Source: Streptomyces sp. NBC_00775 (GTDB lineage: Bacteria > Actinomycetota > Actinomycetes > Streptomycetales > Streptomycetaceae). From it: a DNA stretch of 64,000 nt. The DNA lies in contig NZ_CP108938.1 of assembly GCF_036347135.1 (NCBI RefSeq), positions 3,100,001 to 3,164,000 of the forward strand, read 5' to 3'. Shown here in pieces: positions 50,738 to 59,002 of this stretch. The notes under the pieces were generated by a model. It had not been told where the DNA came from. It saw only the letters and a program-made list of their open reading frames with translations, and made no database searches. The position numbers and the translations under genes are program-made. Numbering within the stretch: position 1 is the first letter of the stretch; the number at the start of each line of letters is the position of its first letter.

Positions 50738-53700
50738 ATGCTCGCGGAGACGGCGGCGTTACGGCTGGGGACGACCGTGGCGAACACGGCGGCGCAGCTG
50801 TGGCTGGGGGGCAGACGGCGGGAGCAGGAGCGCCGGTTGCCGATCGAGGAGCTGGCCCGGGTGAGGGTTCCCGGGGTGAAGTTCCAGCGGAGTGTGAAGC
50901 GGCAGTTCGAGCAGATCGCCGACGCGGTGTTCGACCGCGTGGAGCCGTTCCTGGAGCACGAGTTCCGGGCACTGGACGAGTCGGGCCGCACGGCCGTGAT
51001 CGACGCGGTGTGCGACACCTTCGAGCGGGCGGATCTGTCGGACGAGGCGCTGTTGGCCGCGGATGCCCAGCCGGCTGAACTGATCCGCCGGATCACGGGA
51101 ACGGTGCGGGCACCGGTCGGTCTGAGCGAGCCGGAAACCCGCCTCTACGAGCGGCTGTTCGCCGAGTGCGTCGAGTACTACGTCCGCATCGTGCGGAGCC
51201 TTCCGGTCTTCGAGGAACGGGCACTGGCCGAACTGCTGGCCCGGACGGCCACCCTGGGCGGCGAAGTCGCGCGGATTCTGGAGCGGCTGCCGGACCGCTC
51301 GCTCTTCGCGCCGGACGGCATGGACCAGGACACGGCCTTCCGCCGCCGTTACCTGGAACTCGTCAGCGAGGACCTCGACGAGGTGGAGCTGTTCCGCCGG
51401 GCCTCGGACCGGGCGGCGGCGCAGGTACGGCTGTCGGTGGCGTATGTGAGCCTGCGGGCCACGGGCGACGACGGCACGCACCGCCGCCGGACCGCCCGCT
51501 CCCTGCCACAGTTGCGGGCCGACATGAGCGACTGGGAGGAGGCGGGCGGCGAGGGCTCCGGGATGCGGGTCGAGGCCGCGCTGGGCGGAGCCGCACGGGT
51601 CCTGCTGCGGGGTGAGGCGGGCTCGGGAAAGACGACTCTGCTGCGCTGGCTGGCCGTCACGGCTGCCCGAGGGGCCTTCACCGGAGAGCTGGCGGACTGG
51701 AACGGCCTTACCCCGGTCTTCGTGAAGCTGCGCGAGTACAGCGACCGCCCCCTGCCGACGCCGGAGGCGATGCTCGATGGGGTTGCCGCTCCTCTCACGG
51801 GCATCATGCCGAGGGGGTGGGTGGAGCGGCAGCTCGACAGTGGCAAGGCACTGCTGCTCATCGACGGCGTGGACGAGCTGCTCGACCGCGAGCGGCGTGC
51901 GGTACGGGACTGGCTGCGCACGCTGCTGCGGACGTACGGCGATGTCCGCGTGGTCGTCACCTCGCGTCCCGCGGCGGCCGGAGCGGACTGGCTGCGCCGG
52001 GAGGACTTCGCCACCTTGAATCTGGACCGGATGACACCTCCGGACCTGGCGGCGTTCGTGCGGCAGTGGCATCAGGCGGTACGGGAGTTGGGGGACGAGC
52101 TTCCCTGTGCGGTGGACGACCTTCCGGGGTACGAGCAGTCCCTGCTGACCAGTCTCAAGGACCGGGCGCATCTCCAGTCCCTGGCGGGCACTCCCCTGCT
52201 GGCGGCGATGCTGTGCGCCATGCACCTCAACCGGGGCAGCCAACTTCCGCGCGACCGTATGGAGTTGTATCGCAGCGCGCTCCATACGCTGGTCCACGAC
52301 CGGGACGCGGACCGGAACGTGCCCAGCGCGGTTGCCAGCAAACTGAGCCTGGGCGACAAGCTCGTCGTGCTGCGGGATCTGGCGTGGCGGTTGTCCAACA
52401 ACAACCGGAGCGAGATCGCTCTGGAGCGGGCCGCCGGCTATGTCGGGGCCAAGCTGACGGCGATGCGGCATCTGGAGGTCATGGACGGCACGCAGGTCCT
52501 TGAGCAGTTGAGGGACCGCTCCGGGTTGCTCCGCTCCCCCGCCGAGGATCGTCTGGACTTCGTACACCGGACCTTCCAGGAGTACCTCGCCGCCGAGGAG
52601 GCCGCGGAGGAGGACCACATCGGCAACTTGGTCGAGCGGGCCCACCTCGACCTGTGGCGCGAGACGATCATCATGACGGCCGGGCATGCCAACAGCCGTC
52701 AGCGGGAGGAGCTGCTGGGCGGCATCCTCGACCGGGCCGAGCGCGAACCCCGGTACGCGCGGACGCTGCGGCTGCTGGCGGCTTCCCGTCAGGAGACGCT
52801 GCCCACCATGCCGGAGGGGCTCGCGGGGCGCCTGGAGGAGGCGGTGACGCAGCTGCTCCCGGCCCGTCGGGTGACTGATCCGCCCGCCCTGGCGGCGGTG
52901 GGGCCGAGCCTGCTGCGCCGGATGCCGCGATCGCTGGGCGAGCTGACGGAGAAGGCCGCCGTGCAGACGGTGCGGACAGTGGCGTTGATCGGGGGTGCGG
53001 AGGCGCTGCGGCTGCTGGCGGGGTACGTGGGGGACGAGCGGCCCACCGTGGTCGACGAACTCATCGGCGCCTGGCGCTACTTCGACGCGGAGGCCTACGC
53101 CGACCAGGTTCTGTCGCGGCTGCCGCTGGCGGGCCGGACCGTGAAACTCACGCACTCCGGTCAGTGGCGTATCGCGACCCGGCTGAGGTCCATCACCAAC
53201 GTATGGATCATGTATCCCTTCACAGACCTCGAAGCCTTCGGGGAGCTGCCACGACTGACGAGTCTGTCCGCCTTCCATCTCCGCGGCGAGGCCGACCTCT
53301 CCGCACTCCGGAGCCAGCCCAGCCTGACCCATGCCGCCCTCTTCGGCGACATAGCGGTGAAGGGTCTCGACGCACCGGCCGAACTGCGACACCTGAAGTT
53401 CTTGCAGCTGGACCTCAACGGAACGCCGAGCCTCGACGGGCTGCGCCTGGGGCCGGCGACCACCCACCTCTCGCTCTGGGACGTGAGCGCCACCACCGAC
53501 CTGGCCGCTCTCAGCCACTGCTCCGGTCTCAAGGAGGTGAAGCTGGCCGCCCACCAGGTCTGCCTGCCCAAGAACCTGCACGCGCCGTCCGCACTGCCCG
53601 GGCTGCACCTGACTCTCCAGCTCTTCGACGTCGCCGCCTGGCTGAGGACGCCGGAGTTTCTTCCGCCCAAGGTGAAGCAGCTCACTCTGCGCGGCTGCCT

Positions 53701-53758
53701 TCTGCCCGACGACCCCCACGCCCTCGGCGCCCTTGGCGTACGCGTCACCGTCCACTGA
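50738..53758 (+). CDS. NACHT NTPase with leucine-rich repeats
   Basis: ATG 50738, seven bases after GGGAGGGG, gives 1006 residues. Residues 1-280 are an uncharacterised helical region. The NACHT domain follows: Walker A GEAGSGKTTLLRWLA (K298), Walker B LLLIDGVDELLD (D376-D379), sensor VVVTSRPAAAG, and a winged-helix end HRTFQEYLAAEEAAEE. Residues 650-820 are helical repeats and 826-1006 are irregular leucine-rich repeats (LPRLTSLSAFHLRGEADLSA). The order matches bacterial NLR-like proteins, several of which act in phage defence. The N-terminal effector is not recognised. It lies between a conservon and accE, on its own transcript. Confidence 0.85.
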   Translation: MLAETAALRLGTTVANTAAQLWLGGRRREQERRLPIEELARVRVPGVKFQRSVKRQFEQIADAVFDRVEPFLEHEFRALDESGRTAVIDAVCDTFERADLSDEALLAADAQPAELIRRITGTVRAPVGLSEPETRLYERLFAECVEYYVRIVRSLPVFEERALAELLARTATLGGEVARILERLPDRSLFAPDGMDQDTAFRRRYLELVSEDLDEVELFRRASDRAAAQVRLSVAYVSLRATGDDGTHRRRTARSLPQLRADMSDWEEAGGEGSGMRVEAALGGAARVLLRGEAGSGKTTLLRWLAVTAARGAFTGELADWNGLTPVFVKLREYSDRPLPTPEAMLDGVAAPLTGIMPRGWVERQLDSGKALLLIDGVDELLDRERRAVRDWLRTLLRTYGDVRVVVTSRPAAAGADWLRREDFATLNLDRMTPPDLAAFVRQWHQAVRELGDELPCAVDDLPGYEQSLLTSLKDRAHLQSLAGTPLLAAMLCAMHLNRGSQLPRDRMELYRSALHTLVHDRDADRNVPSAVASKLSLGDKLVVLRDLAWRLSNNNRSEIALERAAGYVGAKLTAMRHLEVMDGTQVLEQLRDRSGLLRSPAEDRLDFVHRTFQEYLAAEEAAEEDHIGNLVERAHLDLWRETIIMTAGHANSRQREELLGGILDRAEREPRYARTLRLLAASRQETLPTMPEGLAGRLEEAVTQLLPARRVTDPPALAAVGPSLLRRMPRSLGELTEKAAVQTVRTVALIGGAEALRLLAGYVGDERPTVVDELIGAWRYFDAEAYADQVLSRLPLAGRTVKLTHSGQWRIATRLRSITNVWIMYPFTDLEAFGELPRLTSLSAFHLRGEADLSALRSQPSLTHAALFGDIAVKGLDAPAELRHLKFLQLDLNGTPSLDGLRLGPATTHLSLWDVSATTDLAALSHCSGLKEVKLAAHQVCLPKNLHAPSALPGLHLTLQLFDVAAWLRTPEFLPPKVKQLTLRGCLLPDDPHALGALGVRVTVH

Positions 53759-53768
53759 CCCCCACACC

Positions 53769-53802
53769 ACAGCCCCGCCCTCCACCAGGAGAACGGGGCT
53801 GT
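53769..53802. terminator. Terminator after the NACHT gene
   Basis: ACAGCCCCG (53769-53777) pairs with CGGGGCTGT (53794-53802) around a 16-base loop, between the convergent NACHT and accE genes. Confidence 0.7.
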
Positions 53803-53817
53803 AGGCGTCAAAAACCC

Positions 53818-54009
53818 TCAGTGCCAGCTGTGCGGCGCCCGGAACCCGGGCTCGCGCTCCAGCCGGCGCCAGCCGGCCTTGTGGCGGCCGCGGTGGGCCG
53901 GAGCATCAGTGGGGGCGGCGGCGGCACGGGCCAGGAGGATCGCCGTGATGGCGGCGACTTCCTCGGGCTCGGCGTGGCCCTTCTCGACGCGGATGTCAGG
54001 GGTGTTCAT
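53818..54009 (-). CDS. accE: Acyl-CoA carboxylase epsilon subunit
   Basis: A 63-residue protein, MNTPDIRVEKGHAEPEEVAA, ITAILLARAAAAPTDAPAHR, ending W-x10-H-S-W-H-type (REPGFRAPHSW). The pattern of an N-terminal helix and a basic Trp/His tail is typical of the epsilon subunits that activate actinobacterial acyl-CoA carboxylases by binding alpha and beta subunits. It lies 56 bases after accB, as in S. coelicolor SCO5535-SCO5536. Its small size hides it from automatic annotation. Confidence 0.85.
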   Translation of the reverse strand: MNTPDIRVEKGHAEPEEVAAITAILLARAAAAPTDAPAHRGRHKAGWRRLEREPGFRAPHSWH

Positions 54010-54065
54010 AGGTTCAGTCTCCGTGAGAGAGGTTTCCGCGGGGCTGCCGCGGAGGATCCGCAGGG

Positions 54066-55673
54066 TTACTGCGGGGGGTTGCCGTGCTTGCGCGAGGGCA
54101 GGTCCGCGTGCTTGGTGTGCAGCATCGCGAGCGACTTGATCAGGACCTCGCGGGTTTCCGCCGGGTCGATGACGTCGTCGACCAGGCCACGCTCCGCCGC
54201 GTAGTACGGGTGCATCAGCTCGGCCTTGTACTCCTTGACCATGCGCACCCGCATCGCCTCGGGATCGGCTGCCTCGGCGATCTGACGGCGGAAGATGACG
54301 TTGGCGGCACCTTCCGCGCCCATCACGGCGATCTCGTTCGTCGGCCAGGCGTAGGTGAGGTCGGCCCCGATGGACTGGCTGTCCATGACGATGTAGGCAC
54401 CTCCGTACGCCTTGCGCAGGATGAGCGAGATCCTCGGCACGGTCGCGTTGCAGTAGGCGTAGAGCAGCTTCGCGCCGTGACGGATGATCCCGCCGTGCTC
54501 CTGGTCGACGCCCGGGAGGAATCCGGGGACATCCAGGAGGGTGATGATCGGAATGTTAAAAGCGTCACACATCTGGACAAAGCGCGCAGCTTTTTCACTC
54601 GCTTCGATGTCCAGGACACCGGCCAGCGTCTGCGGCTGGTTGGCGACGATGCCGACGACTTGGCCGTCCAGGCGGGCCAGCGCGCAGATGATGTTGCGGG
54701 CCCAGCGCTCGTGGACCTCCAGGTAGTCGCCGTCGTCGACAAGCTCCTCGATGACCTTCGCCATGTCGTACGGGCGGTTGCCGTCCGCGGGGACCAGGTC
54801 CAGCAGGATGTCCGAGCGGCGGTCCGCCGGGTCCTCGGACGCGACCTGCGGCGGGTTCTCGCGGTTGTTCTGCGGGAGCATCGACAGGAGGTAGCGCACC
54901 TCGGCGATGCAGGTCTCCTCGTCGTCGTACGCGAAGTGGCAGACGCCGCTCGTCTCCGCGTGGACGTCGGCGCCGCCCAGGCCGTTCTGGGTGATCTCCT
55001 CGCCCGTCACCGCCTTGACCACGTCCGGGCCGGTGATGAACATCTGCGAGGTCTCGCGGACCATGAACACGAAGTCCGTGAGGGCGGGCGAGTAGGCCGC
55101 GCCGCCGGCGCACGGGCCGAGCATGACCGAGATCTGCGGGATGACGCCGGACGCCTTGGTGTTGCGCTGGAAGATGCCGCCGTAGCCGGCGAGGGCGGAG
55201 ACGCCCTCCTGGATACGGGCGCCGGCGCCGTCGTTCAGGGACACCAGCGGCGCACCGGCCGCGATGGCCATGTCCATGATCTTGTGGATCTTCGTGGCGT
55301 GGGCCTCGCCCAGGGCGCCGCCGAAGATGCGGAAGTCGTGCGCGTACACGAAGACCGTACGGCCCTCCACCGTGCCCCAGCCGGTGATGACACCGTCGGT
55401 GTACGGCTTCTTGGCCTCCAGGCCGAATCCGGTCGCCCGGTGCCGGCGCAGCTGCTCGACCTCCTGGAACGAGCCCGCGTCCAGCAGCAGCTCGATGCGC
55501 TCCCGGGCGGTCAGCTTGCCCTTGGCGTGCTGCGCCTCGGTCGCCTTCTCGCTGGGGCCCCGCAGCGCCTCGGCACGGATCGCGTGCAGTTCGGCCACAC
55601 GTCCGCGCGCGTCGGTGGGTTCGCCAGCGGAACTTGTGGGGCTTGCGGATCCGGCCTCGTCCAAAACGGTCAT
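54066..55673 (-). CDS. accB: Acyl-CoA carboxylase beta subunit (AccB type)
   Basis: ATG 55673, after AAGG, gives 535 residues. Crotonase-fold carboxyltransferase: GKLTARERIELLLDAGSF, the acyl-CoA oxyanion loop GPCAGGAAYSPALTDF, and the biotin oxyanion loop KAYGGAYIVMDSQSIGADL. Residue 428 is isoleucine; in S. coelicolor the equivalent position is Ile in AccB (takes acetyl-CoA) and Asp in PccB. So this subunit should carboxylate acetyl- as well as propionyl-CoA, feeding fatty-acid and polyketide extender units. The biotin-carrying alpha subunit is not in the window. Confidence 0.93.
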   Translation of the reverse strand: MTVLDEAGSASPTSSAGEPTDARGRVAELHAIRAEALRGPSEKATEAQHAKGKLTARERIELLLDAGSFQEVEQLRRHRATGFGLEAKKPYTDGVITGWGTVEGRTVFVYAHDFRIFGGALGEAHATKIHKIMDMAIAAGAPLVSLNDGAGARIQEGVSALAGYGGIFQRNTKASGVIPQISVMLGPCAGGAAYSPALTDFVFMVRETSQMFITGPDVVKAVTGEEITQNGLGGADVHAETSGVCHFAYDDEETCIAEVRYLLSMLPQNNRENPPQVASEDPADRRSDILLDLVPADGNRPYDMAKVIEELVDDGDYLEVHERWARNIICALARLDGQVVGIVANQPQTLAGVLDIEASEKAARFVQMCDAFNIPIITLLDVPGFLPGVDQEHGGIIRHGAKLLYAYCNATVPRISLILRKAYGGAYIVMDSQSIGADLTYAWPTNEIAVMGAEGAANVIFRRQIAEAADPEAMRVRMVKEYKAELMHPYYAAERGLVDDVIDPAETREVLIKSLAMLHTKHADLPSRKHGNPPQ

Positions 55674-56143
55674 GTAGTGACCTTACGAAGTCCACCAAGG
55701 AAAGCGAGCCGTCGACTCCGTACAGTCTCCGGCCCGTTTTCCTGGTACCCCTGAACAGAACCACGACTACATGCAGGCGATCTGACTGCTCAGAGGGCCT
55801 CTGGGTTGTAGAGGTCTCACAAAGCAATCACCTGAGAGCCACCTCACATTGATGAGTGGCACATGCCATCCCCTGGGTGATACGGACCCTCGGCCGGCCT
55901 CCCGGACCAGGCGTCGGTGCGACCCCCACGGAGGGGGTGCGCACGGTGCACGGCGAGGGTACCCGCGTCCGCCGGAGGGCGGGCGGAAGCAACTCGAAGT
56001 AACGTCGTGAACACGCTGCGGATGATGTTGAAACTTGAATGGAATAGGTCTACGGTGCTTCATGTTGACCTCGTTGAAGATTCAACATCCTCAACGCCGC
56101 GGCTTCCGGACGAATCCGCGACCCGTCCCTTAGGAGCAACGTC
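55674..56143. other. 470-bp intergenic region, accB / YceI divergent promoters
   Basis: This region must hold the accB promoter on the minus strand and the yceI promoter on the plus strand. A GTTGAA-GA-TTCAAC palindrome lies at 56073-56086 close to yceI. The central part has several short inverted repeats but no convincing RNA gene, and the open frame at 55767-56063 has no coding character. No riboswitch was recognised. Confidence 0.45.
56073..56086. promoter_or_regulatory. GTTGAAGATTCAAC palindrome upstream of yceI
   Basis: Perfect 6-bp arms (GTTGAA/TTCAAC) with a two-base spacer, 58 bases before the start codon. Further TTGAA half-sites lie at 56026-56042. Such TTGAA palindromes are typical MarR/DUF24-type sites, and yceI genes are often under MarR control. 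No regulator gene is adjacent. Confidence 0.5.
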
Positions 56144-56764
56144 ATGGGTATCTTCAGCCGCAAGAGCGACGCCGCCGACGCCACGGCCACGACCGCCGGG
56201 GCCGCAGCCGTCAGCCCCGACCTGGCCGCGCTGAGCGGCGACTACACGATCGACCCCTCGCACTCGACGATCGGCTTCGTAGCGCGTCACGCGATGGTGA
56301 CGAACGTCAAGGGCGGCTTCCAGGAGTTCGACGGCACGCTGCACCTGGACGGCTCGGACCCGTCCAAGTCCACCGCCTCGCTCGACGTCAAGATGGACAG
56401 CGTCGAGACCGGTTCCGCCGACCGTGACGGTCACCTGAAGAGCTCCGACTTCTTCAAGACCGACGAGTTTCCGACGATGACGTTCCGCTCCACCAAGGCG
56501 GAGGCGCTGGGCGGCGACGACTACCGGATCACCGGTGAGCTGTCGATCATGGGCACCACCAAGCCGCTCTCCATCGACCTGGAGTTCAACGGCGCCGCGA
56601 AGGACCCGTTCGGCAACGAGCGCGTCGGCTTCGAGGGCAAGTCCGAGATCCTGCGCTCCGAGTGGGGCCTCACCTGGAACGCGGCGCTGGAGACCGGTGG
56701 CGTCCTCGTCTCGGACAAGATCAAGCTGGTCTTCGACATCTCGGCGATCAAGAACGCCGGCTGA
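56144..56764 (+). CDS. YceI family protein
   Basis: ATG 56144, after AGGAG, gives 206 residues. Lipocalin-like YceI domain from residue 30: GDYTIDPSHSTIGFVARHAM, then VTNVKGGFQEFDGTLHLDG, DFFKTDEFPTMTFRSTKAE and GELSIMGTTKPLSIDLEFN. YceI proteins bind polyisoprenoids, including ubiquinone-like molecules, and respond to stress. There is no signal peptide here, only a polar Ala/Asp-rich lead, so it is cytoplasmic. It is monocistronic. Confidence 0.9.
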   Translation: MGIFSRKSDAADATATTAGAAAVSPDLAALSGDYTIDPSHSTIGFVARHAMVTNVKGGFQEFDGTLHLDGSDPSKSTASLDVKMDSVETGSADRDGHLKSSDFFKTDEFPTMTFRSTKAEALGGDDYRITGELSIMGTTKPLSIDLEFNGAAKDPFGNERVGFEGKSEILRSEWGLTWNAALETGGVLVSDKIKLVFDISAIKNAG

Positions 56765-57197
56765 CCCTTCCCTTTCGCCGGCACCCGGCACCCCTGAGCG
56801 CGCCCGCCTTCCAACTCCCCCGTACGAGGAGGGCGGGCGCTCCGGCATGCCCGAACGCCCCTCCAGGTCAATTTCCGCCTTGAAGAATCCCCGGACATTC
56901 TCAGCCGCTCTCAGAAACCCTGGGCGAATCCTGTGGGCCCGCCATGAGATCTTGAGTGTTCACAATGAAATCAACAGAATTGTTGACAATAATTGGCGCG
57001 GCAAATTACGTTCGCAACACAAGATCGAGTAGGGCGCCACGTGTAGGCAACGAACCCGCACCGGCGCTGCGGTCCCGGCCAAGGCCCCGACCGTCAGCGC
57101 GTTGACCGCACTGGCCTGCATCCACTGCGTGGGCGTCCGGCGCGTATCACTTCGACTCGACGGCAGTTCGGACATGCCGCGAAGGGGAGAGACCTCA
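56765..57197. other. 433-bp promoter region of the tannase-like gene
   Basis: The middle (56900-57010) is much less GC-rich than average and contains TTGACA at 56984-56989 with a TTACGT 17 bases later, a plausible -35/-10 pair. The open frame from 57102 is an upstream extension with poor coding character. No RNA gene was recognised. Confidence 0.5.
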
Positions 57198-58838
57198 GTG
57201 AAGCACAGGGCAGTGAAGCGCAGGACCGTCGTCATGGGTATGGGCGCGACCGTCGGAGTCGTGGCAGCCGGCGGCTTCGCCTTGAGCGCGAACGCATCGA
57301 GCAAGTCCGGATCGAAGACCTCGGACGCCCTCGCCTTCGACAAGGACGCCTACACCGAGCTGACGACGACCATCACGGACGCCGGCGGCACCGACCACGA
57401 GGTGGTCTACCACTTCTGGAAGGCCATCACCTACGTCACCAACCCGGTCGACGAGGCGTACCAGAGCCTGAACGTCAGCGTCCCCGTCAAGATCGACGGC
57501 ACCGCGGTCGACGCCACCAACGCTCCCATCGTCTTCGCCAACTCGGTGGGCGGCTACATGCCGTCGTCCGTCGCGGACGCCACCGGCGTGGGCGGCGCGA
57601 GCATGAGCGGCGGCCCCACGGGCGGCACCGGTACCAGCGCCTCCCCCAGCGCCTCGGCATCCGCCAGCAGCGGCACGGGTGAGGTCCAGTCCGGCGGCAA
57701 CGCGATGGTGAACGCCCAGGGCGGCATGGTCAACCTCGGCAAGCTGGGCCTCGCGGCGGGTTACGTCGTCGTGGAGCCGGGTGCGCGCGGTCGTACCCTC
57801 AAGGACAGCGACGGCACCTACTACGGCACCGCGCCCGCCGCGATCGTCGACCTCAAGGCCGCGGTCCGCTACGTCCGTGCCAACAAGGGCGTCATCCCCG
57901 GCGACACCGACCGGATCGTGTCCACGGGCACCAGCGCCGGCGGCGCGCTGTCCTCCCTGCTCGGCGCGTCCGGCGACAGCCCGATCTACGACTCCTACCT
58001 CAAGGAGCTCGGCGCCGCCGACGCGTCCGACGCGATCTTCGCGACCGGCGCCTGGTGCCCGATCACCGACCTGGAGCACGCCGACGGCGCCTACGAGTGG
58101 AACTGGGGCACCAACGTCACCGCGAGCACCGGCAAGGTCGTCGACCAGACCGTCTCGAAGGACCTGCAGTCGCAGTTCGCCGAGTACCAGGCGTCCCTCA
58201 AGCTGCGCGGTCTGAACGGTTTCGGTCAGCTCAACGCCCGCAACTACGACGAGTACATGGTCAAGCAGTACCTGGAGCCGTCGGCCACCACGTACCTGGC
58301 GGACCTGTCGGACGCGGACCGCACGACCTACCTCGCCGCCAACACGTTCATCGACTGGGACGGCGAGAAGGCCACCTTCACCTGGGCCGACTTCCTCACC
58401 CACGTGGGCGCGCGCAAGAAGACCACGCCGGCCTTCGACGCCTTCGACCTGTCCGCGGGCGAGAACAACGAGTTCGGCGCGGGCACGACCGAGACCCGCC
58501 ACTTCACGGCGTACGGCGCGAAGAACGACACCACGGGCCTGACCACCAAGCGGGTCGCGAGCGACATCCCCGAGAAGCTCGACCTGATGAACCCGATGTA
58601 CCAGTTCGCCAAGAAGAACCCGGGCCGCTCGAAGCACTGGTGGATCCGCCTCGGCACCAAGGACTCCGACACCTCGCTGACGGTCTCCGCCAACATCGCG
58701 GCCGCCGCCGACAACCTCGGCGACGACGTCAACCACCTCTACTACTGGGACGAGGGTCACGGGTCGAACATCGACCCGGCCGACTTCCTCACCTGGATCG
58801 CCAAGGTGACGGGCCACAAGAAGCGCGCCGGGAAGTAG
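57198..58838 (+). CDS. Exported tannase-like alpha/beta hydrolase
   Basis: GTG 57198, after GGGGAGAG, gives 546 residues. The N-terminus VKHRAVKRRTVVMGMGATVG, with VVAAGGFALSANAS, is a Tat-like signal peptide (twin Arg before a hydrophobic core). The hydrolase domain has STGTSAGGALSSLLG with nucleophile Ser246, LGTKDSDTSLT with the acid near D489-D491, and YWDEGHGSN with His521. These match subtype B bacterial tannases (GTSAGG). Such enzymes hydrolyse galloyl esters of plant tannins outside the cell. A Ser/Ala-rich linker (GTGTSASPSASASASS) interrupts the N-terminal third. Confidence 0.8.
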   Translation: MKHRAVKRRTVVMGMGATVGVVAAGGFALSANASSKSGSKTSDALAFDKDAYTELTTTITDAGGTDHEVVYHFWKAITYVTNPVDEAYQSLNVSVPVKIDGTAVDATNAPIVFANSVGGYMPSSVADATGVGGASMSGGPTGGTGTSASPSASASASSGTGEVQSGGNAMVNAQGGMVNLGKLGLAAGYVVVEPGARGRTLKDSDGTYYGTAPAAIVDLKAAVRYVRANKGVIPGDTDRIVSTGTSAGGALSSLLGASGDSPIYDSYLKELGAADASDAIFATGAWCPITDLEHADGAYEWNWGTNVTASTGKVVDQTVSKDLQSQFAEYQASLKLRGLNGFGQLNARNYDEYMVKQYLEPSATTYLADLSDADRTTYLAANTFIDWDGEKATFTWADFLTHVGARKKTTPAFDAFDLSAGENNEFGAGTTETRHFTAYGAKNDTTGLTTKRVASDIPEKLDLMNPMYQFAKKNPGRSKHWWIRLGTKDSDTSLTVSANIAAAADNLGDDVNHLYYWDEGHGSNIDPADFLTWIAKVTGHKKRAGK

Positions 58839-58910
58839 CCTCCCGCCCCCTCGACGCGACGTCCGTTCCTGTCTTCCCGCCTTCCCGTCTGCAACGGACG
58901 CCGCCGAAAA

Positions 58911-58947
58911 CGACGCCGAGCCCCCGCACATCCGGGGCTCGGCGTCG
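58911..58947. terminator. Perfect 14-bp bidirectional terminator
   Basis: CGACGCCGAGCCCC pairs with GGGGCTCGGCGTCG around a 9-base loop, between the convergent tannase-like and MFS genes. Confidence 0.85.
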
Positions 58948-59002
58948 CGGTGTTGTGGGACGTGTGGAACTTGCGGGGTGTACGGGATGTGCGGGACTCG
59001 TC

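Noticed and set aside
55767..56063. 98-codon gene upstream of accB
   Set aside because: No ribosome site or domain; it occupies the promoter region and its codon use is not typical.
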